A stretch of 64,000 bases of DNA from Acinetobacter sp. ANC 3813 (GCF_002135435.1 NZ_NEGK01000006.1:124001-188000), one strand, 5' to 3'. Shown: positions 26,116 to 33,421, counted from the first letter of the stretch. Translations and numbers: made by a program. The notes: a model not told the origin generated them from the sequence alone.

Positions 26116-26146
26116 TTGACAAACGATAATAATTATCAATAATATC
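26116..26146 (+). promoter_or_regulatory. Probable Fur box over the bfd promoter
   Basis: TTGACA at 26116-26121 is a good -35 element, with an AT-rich -10 about 17 bases on. It is followed directly by ACGATAATAATTATCAAT (26123-26140), an inverted GATAAT/ATTATC arrangement close to the Fur consensus. The box lies between the -35 and -10, which fits repression of bfd by Fur-Fe when iron is plentiful. Fur binding itself is an inference. Confidence 0.75.
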
Positions 26147-26181
26147 ACTTATCGTATTTAAACTTTTTTGGCTGTAAATCC

Positions 26182-26376
26182 ATGTACGTTTGCTTGTGCC
26201 GCGGTATTACTGATCAAGACATTAAAGATGCTATTGCCAATGGCGCTGAAAGCTACCGCGAAGTCCGCGATATGCTGGATCTAGGCACATGCTGTGGCCG
26301 CTGCGCTCCAGAAGCGCGTGCAATTATCAGTGAAGAAGTATCACAACTGGCAGCACGCCTTGCGATTGCCGCTTAA
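26182..26376 (+). CDS. bfd: Bacterioferritin-associated ferredoxin
   Basis: A 64-residue [2Fe-2S] protein that passes electrons to bacterioferritin to release stored iron. The four cluster cysteines are in the BFD pattern: Cys4 and Cys6 (VCLCRGIT) and Cys38 with Cys41 (TCCGRC), with an extra Cys37. The family text ITDQDIKDAI and YREVRDML is present and the length is normal. It has a Fur box upstream, so it should be induced in iron limitation. The next gene is a bacterioferritin, but a terminator separates them, so they may be expressed under opposite iron conditions. No good ribosome binding site is visible before the ATG. Confidence 0.95.
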   Translation: MYVCLCRGITDQDIKDAIANGAESYREVRDMLDLGTCCGRCAPEARAIISEEVSQLAARLAIAA

Positions 26377-26410
26377 ATAAATTTTTAAAAATAACCATAA
26401 TGATAAAACC

Positions 26411-26465
26411 AATGGCCTGATGGCCATTCCTCCTCCCCCGCTTCGACTCTAAGCGGGTTTTTATT
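26411..26465 (+). terminator. Hairpin pair and terminator after bfd
   Basis: A short hairpin AATGGCC/GGCCATT (26411-26428) is followed by the terminator CCCGCTT/AAGCGGG (26437-26457) with a T-run. Confidence 0.8.
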
Positions 26466-26608
26466 GTCTGCGTTTCAAGTGTATTTGATTGCGATTTTCA
26501 TTTGCTGTTCAAGAAATTACTCGCTATACGCGGCTATCTTGTTTAAGATATTTTTAATACTTTTTTATTGCCTGTATTTTTAGGCAAGTTTGTTGATGGA
26601 GCAATGCA

Positions 26609-27073
26609 ATGAAAGGCAATCGTGATGTAATTAATCAGTTAAATCAGGTGCTTTATCATCATTTAACTGCAATCAACCAATATTTTCTGCATTCACGCAT
26701 GTTTAATGACTGGGGCATTGAGAAGCTCGGCTCTGCCGAATATAAAGAATCAATCCGTCAAATGAAGCATGCAGATAAAATCATTGAACGTATTTTGTTT
26801 TTAGAAGGACTGCCTAATCTGCAGCATCTAGGTAAGCTCTATATTGGTCAGCATACGCTTGAAGTTTTAAACTGTGATATACGTAAGGTCAAAGAGAACA
26901 TAGAAGCCATTCAGAAAGCTGTGGCGCTTGCTGAAGAGCAGCTTGACTACGTTACCCGTGATTTAGTCCAAGAAATTTTAGAGAAAGAAGAAGAGTACTT
27001 AGACTGGACAACAACACAGCTGGATCTAGCTGCAACTGTAGGTGTTGAGAATTATATTCAGAGTCAGATTTAA
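26609..27073 (+). CDS. bfr: Bacterioferritin subunit, haem-binding but with most ferroxidase ligands lost
   Basis: A 154-residue four-helix bundle of the bacterioferritin family, with text such as AINQYFLHSRMF, QMKHADKIIERILFLEGLPNLQ and QEILEKEEEYLDW aligning without gaps to E. coli Bfr. Met52, the inter-subunit haem ligand, is kept. Of the ferroxidase ligands, only His54 and Glu127 remain. Position 18 is His instead of Glu, 51 is Gln instead of Glu, 94 is Val instead of Glu and 130 is Tyr instead of His. This is the pattern of the haem-only partner subunit in organisms with two Bfr types, so it probably forms mixed 24-mers with a catalytic subunit encoded elsewhere. It is adjacent to bfd and has a GGAG ribosome binding site and a terminator. 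Confidence 0.92.
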   Translation: MKGNRDVINQLNQVLYHHLTAINQYFLHSRMFNDWGIEKLGSAEYKESIRQMKHADKIIERILFLEGLPNLQHLGKLYIGQHTLEVLNCDIRKVKENIEAIQKAVALAEEQLDYVTRDLVQEILEKEEEYLDWTTTQLDLAATVGVENYIQSQI

Positions 27074-27086
27074 AAACAGATGTAAT

Positions 27087-27113
27087 AAAAAACCCGCAGA
27101 TGCGGGTTTTTTA
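27087..27113 (+). terminator. Terminator after bfr
   Basis: AAAACCCGC and GCGGGTTTT pair around AGAT, with T-run. Confidence 0.85.
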
Positions 27114-27188
27114 TCTCTAAACCATCTATAGTTTTGAAAATTTTAGAACTTTAAAATATTACATCTTTAGGATAAACTTAACAAAAAT

Positions 27189-27194
27189 TGTCAC
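27189..27194 (+). promoter_or_regulatory. TGTCAC element upstream of pilin 1 (possible PilR site)
   Basis: TGTCAC lies about 55 bases before the -24 element of pilin 1. The same hexamer occurs in an inverted repeat upstream of pilin 2, and PilR sites in Pseudomonas contain a GTGTC/TGTC core. It is a short motif and could be chance. Confidence 0.35.
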
Positions 27195-27244
27195 CCTGAA
27201 TAAATGAATAAATATAAATATATGTTTTTATTAAAAAAATATAG

Positions 27245-27260
27245 TGGCATGAGATTTGCT
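27245..27260 (+). promoter_or_regulatory. Sigma-54 (RpoN) promoter of pilin 1
   Basis: TGGCAT-GAGAT-TTGCT matches the -24/-12 consensus TGGCAC-N5-TTGCW, with exactly ten bases between GG and GC. It lies 33 bases before the pilin ATG. Confidence 0.85.
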
Positions 27261-27292
27261 TATACAATATAAGTTATTCAGGAGTAACAATC

Positions 27293-27739
27293 ATGCAAAA
27301 AGGTTTCACATTAATAGAGCTGATGATCGTCGTAGCAATTATTAGCATCCTTGCAGCAATTGCTATTCCTGCTTATCAAGACTATATCGCCAGAGCTCAA
27401 GTATCAGAAGCAATGATCCTATCATCACAGTATAAAATTGCGATCAGTCAGACATACAGTCAAAGTAGCAGCTGCCCAACCTTAGCAGAATTAGGGCTAT
27501 CATCCCCAACAGCAGCAAGTGGGAAGTATGTAGGGTCAGTTGATATAGCTACTCCAACAGGGGCTATATGCGCTGTTGAATTAACATTTAAAAGTTCTGG
27601 TATATCTCAAGGCTTACAAGGTAAACATTTAGCAATTGCCTTGATTAGCCAAACTGCCAATTTAGGCTCAGCAAATTGGCGTTGTTCTTCAACGGATATA
27701 AAGCAAAAATATCTACCTAAATCTTGTATTGGAATATAA
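27293..27739 (+). CDS. Major-type type IV pilin 1 (ComP-like)
   Basis: A 148-residue prepilin: very short leader MQKG, then [20 protein letters not shown] with Glu at +5, continuing [18 protein letters not shown] as in PilA/ComP proteins. Four Cys are present ([24 protein letters not shown]), giving two likely disulfides. The C terminus, [10 protein letters not shown], lacks the final Ser used as glycan site by TfpO-type systems, but the body is rich in Ser/Thr (SQSSSC, SSPTAAS). It is transcribed from a sigma-54 promoter with AGGAG before the ATG. The next gene, 49 bases on, is an O-antigen-ligase-type enzyme, the arrangement of comP with its own ligase in A. baylyi. It is a paralogue of pilin 2 (30384-30851). 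Confidence 0.9.
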   Translation: MQKGFTLIELMIVVAIISILAAIAIPAYQDYIARAQVSEAMILSSQYKIAISQTYSQSSSCPTLAELGLSSPTAASGKYVGSVDIATPTGAICAVELTFKSSGISQGLQGKHLAIALISQTANLGSANWRCSSTDIKQKYLPKSCIGI

Positions 27740-27787
27740 ATTAATTGCTATAATATAAAGAAATATATATTTAAATATCATAAATCC

Positions 27788-28951
27788 ATGTTAAATTCAT
27801 TAAAAATAAAACTGTCCAATGATGATTTATATTTTTTTATATTTTGTATTTGCACATTTTTTTTATCATTTGGAAGCTCAGGAGCTTCCATCGAAAATAG
27901 CATTCAAGGAATTTTTTATTTACTATTCTCCATTCCTATTATATTAAGAAATATAAAAAAAATTAAATTCCACAAAAACTACACACTTATTTTATTAGGT
28001 TTATTTTTTTGCATATCAACAGTATATTCAATTACATATTATTATATTGAGAGCTGGTTAAGAGTAGTAAATTTAACAAGTCTACTATTACTTTACTGCT
28101 CCATATTCTTGTTCTTTAGATCAAAAAAAGAATATATTATTATTTTTTTCAATATTCTTATATTTATTGGATTAATACATATTTTTTCAATTATTACTGA
28201 TATAATTATCTTCAATAGGATAGAAAACACTAATCTTTCAACAAGTTTCCCTTTCGGAAATATAAGACATATTAGTAGCTTCTTAACAGTTATTTTTATC
28301 ATATCGTTATATTTAAGCTTAAACTCAAAACAAAAAATAAATATTTTTTACAAATTTACAGCCATAATTTTCCTAAGCTTTATTTTATGGAGTGGTAGTC
28401 GTTCTTCATATATAAGTCTGTTTATTGTACTTTTATATCTTTTTTATTTTTCTGAAGAAAAAATTCAATATATAAGTAATACTACACAAATTCTCTTAAG
28501 CTCAATAGCAATATCTTTACTATTATCAGTTAAAAATAATATTTTTGGAGTTCAGAGAATTCAAAACTATTCAAGCTCAGGTAGAACAGAAATATGGTTA
28601 GAAACCATAAATCATATTATAAATAAACCTTTTATAGGCTACGGCGCTGATTCTTTTAGTCTAATAATGAATAATTATGGAAGAAACTACTATCAGGCTC
28701 ATAATTTTATTTTACAGATTTTAATTGAGTTTGGAGTTATCGGCTTTATTCTAATTATTTTTAATTTATATAAATACGGAAAAAACATAAACACCAACAT
28801 TAATTCTGACCAAAAATTATTTATTGCAATTTTAATTAACTATTTTCTCATAGGACTATTTGATGGAGTTGTATATTACACATTTTCCCTATTTTTTATC
28901 GGATTTTCATTTTCAATTTTAAGAATTAACTATACTGAAAAAATTATTTAA
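27788..28951 (+). CDS. O-antigen ligase-type protein, probable pilin-specific O-oligosaccharyltransferase
   Basis: A 387-residue inner-membrane protein with about ten transmembrane segments and a larger periplasmic loop. The Wzy_C/WaaL signatures are visible: SGRTEIWLETINHIINKPFIGYG followed by QAHNFILQILIEFG with its conserved His. Members move undecaprenyl-linked sugars either to lipid A core or, as PglL/TfpO, to Ser of exported proteins. The position directly after a pilin gene supports the pilin role; this is inference. The coding DNA is markedly AT-rich (only 8 G/C among bases 28141-28200), unlike the core genes around it, which suggests acquisition. No clear ribosome binding site is seen. 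Its last eight bases overlap the 3' end of the convergent gene. Confidence 0.8.
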   Translation: MLNSLKIKLSNDDLYFFIFCICTFFLSFGSSGASIENSIQGIFYLLFSIPIILRNIKKIKFHKNYTLILLGLFFCISTVYSITYYYIESWLRVVNLTSLLLLYCSIFLFFRSKKEYIIIFFNILIFIGLIHIFSIITDIIIFNRIENTNLSTSFPFGNIRHISSFLTVIFIISLYLSLNSKQKINIFYKFTAIIFLSFILWSGSRSSYISLFIVLLYLFYFSEEKIQYISNTTQILLSSIAISLLLSVKNNIFGVQRIQNYSSSGRTEIWLETINHIINKPFIGYGADSFSLIMNNYGRNYYQAHNFILQILIEFGVIGFILIIFNLYKYGKNINTNINSDQKLFIAILINYFLIGLFDGVVYYTFSLFFIGFSFSILRINYTEKII

Positions 28952-30323
28952 TCTTAAAATGTATCCAAGCTACATCTGTATTTTTATAACTAAAAAAGTT
29001 CTCACCAATATCAAAAATTGGTGGCGAGTGATCACCAGCAACGTATACTTCTACACCTGACATTTTTGGATCATCAATCAGGGTAGCTAAAGAATAAAAA
29101 AATTGATACTGAAGACGAAAATTTTTACACGTCTCTGTACCAGCTTTAATTCCATGATACTTGCAATTAAACCCTTCATAAAATATTCTATCATCATATG
29201 GTGCATGTGAATTTAATGTAAGCCAATAAACAAAACTTTTATCGCTATTTAATAAAAAACTCTTTATATAAGGAATAATTTTAATATCGCAGCGTCCTGA
29301 AAACGAAAAACATACTCCTGCATTGTTTAATTGCTCAAAAGAATAAAATTGATCAAATCCAGCTTTAGGATACCAGCTAGATCGATCATACATAATACTC
29401 ATCGCACCATGTACTGCATATGTTTTATACCCTATTCGCTTCAATTTATTTGGCAAACAATCTTTAAACTCTTCATTATTTACATCTTTTAAATTAAACG
29501 TACTAGACTGTTTTTGACATAACTCTCTTAACTCCCCTGCAACAGTTGCTCCTATAAAATTAAAAGCTCCTTGATTAATATATTCCAATTTTTCTTTTCT
29601 ACTGTATATTGGACTTAAAATGGCCATTTGGTGTTCTGAATTAGCCGTCTCCCCCCAGGACTCATTAACAATCATTAAAATTTTTTTCGTGGTCGTCTTT
29701 GATTCATTTAATTGAGAAAACAATTGAAGTGTCGCATTTTTATAATGCGTATGTTCCAATTTAGTTACATCTTTTCCTGCCGCTTGTACAAATGTAGATT
29801 GATGATTTTTTATGAAGAAAAGTACTTGACTGCCTACCAACTCTTCGTTAATACGAGCATGAACTGCCCCCTTAACTTGGGACGGCAAAAATTGATTTGC
29901 AATTAACGTAAAGACGACTATTAAAACGATATAGAAATAATGTTTTATTTTTAAATTTATATTGTTAAAAAAATAATTTTTAATTAAAAATACATTAATT
30001 AAAGCATTAACTAAAACAACCCACAATAAAATCCTATATAAAACAGGACCATAAAATACAAAATTACTTAAATATACTATATCCATTAGGCGTACAAATG
30101 GAAAAATTTGAATTACTACAAGCAGAATATCTACAAAATAAATAAATAAATAACTAACAACCAACAAAATAGATGTAAAAATATTTTTAGGAATACAACA
30201 AAAAATGAGCAGAAATAAATAGTCTAAATTTAGGAACTGGTGCCCCAAACCAAAATAAAATGATGAAATAAATAAGAAAAGATTTATATATAAAAAATAT
30301 ACCAGCACATATCTATAATTCAT
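28944..30323 (-). CDS. Sulfatase/phosphotransferase-fold membrane protein, possible pilin-modifying enzyme
   Basis: A 459-residue protein with about five N-terminal transmembrane segments (to residue 145) and a periplasmic alkaline-phosphatase-superfamily domain. The metal/nucleophile region reads IVNESWGETANSE with Glu221 and Thr226, comparable to GETAR of phosphoethanolamine transferases; a later AGDHSPPIFD (about 429-438) supplies the Asp-His metal ligands. The domain contains Cys pairs (CQKQ, DCLPN, GVCFSFSGRC, FNCKYHG, TCKNF). The family includes EptA, LtaS, OpgB and neisserial PptA, which puts phospho-groups on pilin. It lies downstream of pilin 2 on the same strand, past a palindromic terminator, so it is likely expressed by read-through. 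The gene is AT-rich. The substrate is unproved. Confidence 0.7.
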   Translation of the reverse strand: MNYRYVLVYFLYINLFLFISSFYFGLGHQFLNLDYLFLLIFCCIPKNIFTSILLVVSYLFIYFVDILLVVIQIFPFVRLMDIVYLSNFVFYGPVLYRILLWVVLVNALINVFLIKNYFFNNINLKIKHYFYIVLIVVFTLIANQFLPSQVKGAVHARINEELVGSQVLFFIKNHQSTFVQAAGKDVTKLEHTHYKNATLQLFSQLNESKTTTKKILMIVNESWGETANSEHQMAILSPIYSRKEKLEYINQGAFNFIGATVAGELRELCQKQSSTFNLKDVNNEEFKDCLPNKLKRIGYKTYAVHGAMSIMYDRSSWYPKAGFDQFYSFEQLNNAGVCFSFSGRCDIKIIPYIKSFLLNSDKSFVYWLTLNSHAPYDDRIFYEGFNCKYHGIKAGTETCKNFRLQYQFFYSLATLIDDPKMSGVEVYVAGDHSPPIFDIGENFFSYKNTDVAWIHFKIK

Positions 30324-30346
30324 TTTATCTATTCATATTAACAAAT

Positions 30347-30374
30347 AAAAAGAGAGCATATGCTCTCTTTTTAT
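30347..30374 (-). terminator. Palindromic terminator between pilin 2 and the sulfatase-fold gene
   Basis: AAAAAGAGAGCATA and TATGCTCTCTTTTT are perfectly self-complementary and symmetrical, so it works in both directions. It sits ten bases after the pilin 2 stop and probably lowers expression of the next gene relative to the pilin. Confidence 0.85.
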
Positions 30375-30383
30375 TTTAAAAAA

Positions 30384-30851
30384 TTAAGTACCAGAACCAA
30401 TGCAAGATTTTGGTAAATATTTTTGTGCAGCATTAGAAGTACATGCCCAATTATTAGCACCAGTATCTGCACCAGACAATGTTAATGTCAATGTTTTACC
30501 TGATAAGCCTTTTGAAACACCCGATGTTTTCATTGTCGCAACAATTGTACAAGCACCTTGTGCTGTTGCTGTACCAGCTGTTTCAACATTCGCTACGTAT
30601 TTACCAGTGATACCTGTTTTAACAGCAATACCATTTGTTGCTGCTGTACCATTAGCAGGGCATGTTCCGTCTTGTGCAAACACTTCAGAAACCGCACCTT
30701 TGACACCGCTAGTCAAAGTCATTGCTTCTGACATTTGAGCACGAGCAATGTAGTCTTGGTAAGCAGGAATCGCAATCGCAGCAAGAATACCGATAATTGC
30801 AACAACGATCATTAATTCGATAAGGGTGAAACCCTTTTGAACTGATTTCAT
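30384..30851 (-). CDS. pilA: Major type IV pilin 2 (PilA)
   Basis: A 155-residue prepilin: leader MKSVQKG, then [20 protein letters not shown] with Glu at +5 and [18 protein letters not shown]. Four Cys (GTCPAN, GACTIV, WACTSN, KSCIGS) match pilin 1. The C terminus KSCIGSGT has Ser near the end but not as the last residue. The body is rich in Ala/Thr/Gly, and its codon usage looks optimised compared with the neighbouring AT-rich gene, as expected for a highly expressed structural protein. I start at 30851, where GGAG is spaced six bases upstream; the open frame goes to 30863. It has a sigma-54 promoter about 60 bases upstream and is probably the main pilus subunit. Confidence 0.93.
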   Translation of the reverse strand: MKSVQKGFTLIELMIVVAIIGILAAIAIPAYQDYIARAQMSEAMTLTSGVKGAVSEVFAQDGTCPANGTAATNGIAVKTGITGKYVANVETAGTATAQGACTIVATMKTSGVSKGLSGKTLTLTLSGADTGANNWACTSNAAQKYLPKSCIGSGT

Positions 30852-30911
30852 AACATTCTCCACAAATGTTTATTTCATTTAATTATTAAGCTTTCAGCTT
30901 GTTTTATAAAT

Positions 30912-30927
30912 AGCACTTATCATGCCA
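30912..30927 (-). promoter_or_regulatory. Sigma-54 (RpoN) promoter of pilin 2
   Basis: On the minus strand the bases read TGGCATGATAAGTGCT, giving TGGCAT-N5-GTGCT with the required ten bases between GG and GC. It differs from consensus in one base of the -12 block. Confidence 0.8.
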
Positions 30928-31016
30928 AGATTTATTATATTTATTTTGTGAAAAAAAACAGCACTTTAAAAAAATATTTTTATTTTTATGTGCTTTATGT
31001 TTCTTTTTGTGCTTAA

Positions 31017-31037
31017 AAGTGACGATTAGTGTCACTT
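31017..31037. promoter_or_regulatory. Inverted repeat AAGTGAC/GTCACTT upstream of pilin 2
   Basis: Seven-base arms are separated by seven bases and contain GTGTCAC. It lies about 90-110 bases upstream of the pilin 2 sigma-54 promoter, a normal enhancer distance for PilR. It also lies just after the TPM gene stop and is followed on the minus strand by TTTT, so it could instead be a weak terminator. Confidence 0.45.
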
Positions 31038-31053
31038 ATTTCCCAAGCATTTA

Positions 31054-31614
31054 CTAATCTAAAATGACCGGCGCATTACTTAATTCATTTTTAGAATCAT
31101 GCATCACATTCTGGTAGAAGCCGGTCAATACCTTACCCACCTCAAACACACCCTGAACTACAGCTTGACGGTACGCTTGCTGCTGCATCAATTGGATAAC
31201 ATTCGCACAAATCGCATCCCATACCACTTGCTGTGTTGCTCCCTTAATCCCTCGATCAATCACAATCTCAACCTTACGCTCACAGAGATTTAAATACAGC
31301 AGCACACCGCTGTTAAATTCCGTATCCCACACACCCAATTCTGCAAACAGCTGCTGCGCTCGCCCCTGCGTATTTTGATAATAAGCTTGATTGGCTGGAA
31401 TATGCCCTTCTATGACCACTTGAATTTCACCTACATGCCCTTGCTCAGCTTGAGCAACGGCATGTGCAATCGCCTGCTGATCCTGTTTATTAAAATAACG
31501 TCTAGCTGCAGGTAAATGTAAAAAATGCTTTAGCCAGCGCTTAAAACTCGGCTGATTGATTTCACTCAATTTAGGCTGTGTCAAAATTTCTGTTGTTTCA
31601 GATTTCGTTACCAT
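31054..31614 (-). CDS. TPM-domain protein (short form)
   Basis: A 186-residue protein with a TPM_phosphatase domain (about residues 45-165): DQQAIAHAVAQAEQGHVGEIQVVIEG and a later GVLLYLNLCERKVEIVIDRGI, a typical TPM beta-strand pattern. There is no signal peptide or transmembrane segment. TPM domains occur in membrane-linked proteins paired with LemA; their role is poorly defined (photosystem II repair in plants, envelope functions in bacteria). It overlaps the preceding larger TPM gene by seven bases, so the two are translationally coupled in a lemA-TPM-TPM operon. Confidence 0.8.
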   Translation of the reverse strand: MVTKSETTEILTQPKLSEINQPSFKRWLKHFLHLPAARRYFNKQDQQAIAHAVAQAEQGHVGEIQVVIEGHIPANQAYYQNTQGRAQQLFAELGVWDTEFNSGVLLYLNLCERKVEIVIDRGIKGATQQVVWDAICANVIQLMQQQAYRQAVVQGVFEVGKVLTGFYQNVMHDSKNELSNAPVILD

Positions 31615-32693
31615 GAGCCTGATGCGCCTCCCCCGCCAAAACCACCACCGCCGCCGCTATATCCACCACCCGAACCTCCACCACGGCCCCCGCCTGACAA
31701 GAGTGCCTGAAAGATAACTTGCGCTAAAGCTGTAATCAATAAAAAGAAAATTCCGCAACCTATCAATAAACTGGTGATTAGACCCGCACCGTTGACCAAC
31801 CCTGCTACTGTACCCGCTACAGCAGCAGTCGCAGCGCTTAAACGGTTACCAACAACATAAGAACCAATAATGCCAGCAACCAAAATAATGAGTGCTGTCG
31901 TCATGGTTTTTTGCTTGGCTTGCTGTTCATGCAAGGCCTGCTCTTGACGCTCTTTAAGCTCCTGTGCTGCTTTGGCTGCGACTTCAGGATCCATATTTAA
32001 GATCCTTTCAATTTCACTCAGTCCCGCCTGTACACCTTGTGCATATTGGTTCTGTTTAAAATAGGGTGTGATTTGATTGCGGATAATCCGGCTGAGCACA
32101 ATATCAGGCAATACACCTTCCAGACCATAACCGCTCAGGATTTGAATACGGCGATCATTCACAGCAACTGCCATCAGCAAGCCATTGTCCTGTTTTGCCG
32201 ATCCCAGCTTCCATTGTTCTGCCGCACGCATAGCAAAACCAAAGATATCTTCCTGCCCTGTGGTCGGCACAATAATAACGCCTATTTGCGCTTTGCCTGT
32301 TTCATGCAATTTTAATATTTGCTGACTGATTGACTGTTTCTCTGCAGGACTCAACAAATTCGCCTGATCAACTACAGGCTCATTTAATGTTGGCAAGCTG
32401 CGTATAGATTCACCATCAGCGAGATCATTTGCTACCTCTGGCGCGGGTTTAGCTCCCACCGCAATATCAGAAGAAGTTGAAGTATGGCTGGCTTGTGTAT
32501 TTTGTTGCTGATCTTGAATAATTTTACCGGCAACAATAATTTCTGCATCATCTGAAGCTGTCGCAGTTTCACTTCTGACATGCGCACTTAACAGTAAAAT
32601 GCTGATGCTGAGCATAAACAATAGACACAGCTGTACCCACTTCTTAGAAATGCCAGAATCATCTGTATGACGCAATTTAAGCAATGAAAGCAT
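31608..32693 (-). CDS. TPM-domain membrane protein with glycine-rich tail (YgcG-like)
   Basis: A 361-residue protein with an N-terminal membrane segment (about 22-40), a Ser/Thr/Ala-rich linker, and a periplasmic TPM domain (about 100-235) with VDQANLLSPAEKQSISQQIL and IGVIIVPTTGQEDIFGFAMR. A coiled, charged segment follows (KELKERQEQALHEQQAKQK), then two or three hydrophobic helices, and a final Gly/Ser-rich stretch (GGGRGGGSGGG, GGGGGFGGGG) ending in GSW. This glycine-rich end is typical of YgcG-family proteins. It is encoded between lemA and a shorter TPM gene. The function is not established; I infer an envelope-related complex with LemA. Confidence 0.85.
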   Translation of the reverse strand: MLSLLKLRHTDDSGISKKWVQLCLLFMLSISILLLSAHVRSETATASDDAEIIVAGKIIQDQQQNTQASHTSTSSDIAVGAKPAPEVANDLADGESIRSLPTLNEPVVDQANLLSPAEKQSISQQILKLHETGKAQIGVIIVPTTGQEDIFGFAMRAAEQWKLGSAKQDNGLLMAVAVNDRRIQILSGYGLEGVLPDIVLSRIIRNQITPYFKQNQYAQGVQAGLSEIERILNMDPEVAAKAAQELKERQEQALHEQQAKQKTMTTALIILVAGIIGSYVVGNRLSAATAAVAGTVAGLVNGAGLITSLLIGCGIFFLLITALAQVIFQALLSGGGRGGGSGGGYSGGGGGFGGGGASGSW

Positions 32694-32730
32694 CAGTATT
32701 CCCTCTCCTTTTCAGAATCAGGGTATTCAA

Positions 32731-33321
32731 TCAGTTAAAGGAAACTTTCGGTGCTGTTTGAGCACCCTGCTCCGCACTAAAGTTTGGTTTAGTATCCATG
32801 CCAATCACTTTAGCGGTCATCACTTGCGGGAATTGGCGTGCATAACTATTAAAGTCCTGTACGCTGGCAATATAACGGTTACGCGCAACAGCAATACGGT
32901 TTTCAGTGCCTTCTAATTGCACTTGCAGTTCTTTGAACTGTTCATTGGCTTTTAAATCAGGATAATTTTCCGAAACAGCAATTAAGCGGGACAGCGCGCT
33001 GGTCATCTGCGCTTGCGCTTCCTGATATTTTTGGAATAAAGCTGGATCTTCCAAGACGGCTTTATCAACTTTTAATCCTGCAACATTGGCGCGCGCTTGA
33101 GTGACTTCAGTCAGCACCTGCTCTTCATGCTTGGCATAGCCTTTCACTACATTAACTAAATTTGGCACTAAATCCGCGCGGCGCTGATATTGGTTCTGCA
33201 CTTCAGACCATGATGCCGTAACCGCTTCATCCTTGACTTGTAAGGTATTATAACCACAGCCTGTAAGGCTTAGCGTGCTTGCTAAAGCGATAGCCAATGC
33301 ACTGTTTTTCATAAAGTTCAT
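32731..33321 (-). CDS. lemA: LemA-family lipoprotein
   Basis: A 196-residue LemA-family protein with a signal peptide and lipobox LTGC (Cys22), so it is probably a lipoprotein facing the periplasm. The family text is clear: NQYQRRADLVPNLVNVVKGY, LTEVTQARANV, FKELQVQLEGTENRIAVARNRY and YNSYA-like SVQDFNSYARQFP. It is mainly helical. LemA is repeatedly found with TPM proteins, as here, where lemA is the first gene of the unit. The role is not defined. Confidence 0.9.
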   Translation of the reverse strand: MNFMKNSALAIALASTLSLTGCGYNTLQVKDEAVTASWSEVQNQYQRRADLVPNLVNVVKGYAKHEEQVLTEVTQARANVAGLKVDKAVLEDPALFQKYQEAQAQMTSALSRLIAVSENYPDLKANEQFKELQVQLEGTENRIAVARNRYIASVQDFNSYARQFPQVMTAKVIGMDTKPNFSAEQGAQTAPKVSFN

Positions 33322-33421
33322 CTGTTCTACCCTCGAGTATTTATTTGTATTTGTTTATGTATTTTTTCATTCTAACGGCATTTTCTTGAAAATATGTATC
33401 TTTTTGATAATTTTCCAGCCA

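Noticed and set aside
27293..30851. Idea that the two inverted pilin genes form an invertible phase-variation switch.
   Set aside because: The shared N-terminal coding DNA is only moderately similar, with identical runs of roughly a dozen bases, no recombinase gene is nearby and no inverted recombination sites were seen.
31620..31710. Repetitive GGC/CCA-rich stretch that looks like a DNA repeat.
   Set aside because: It encodes the glycine-rich C-terminal tail of the TPM-domain protein, typical of that family.
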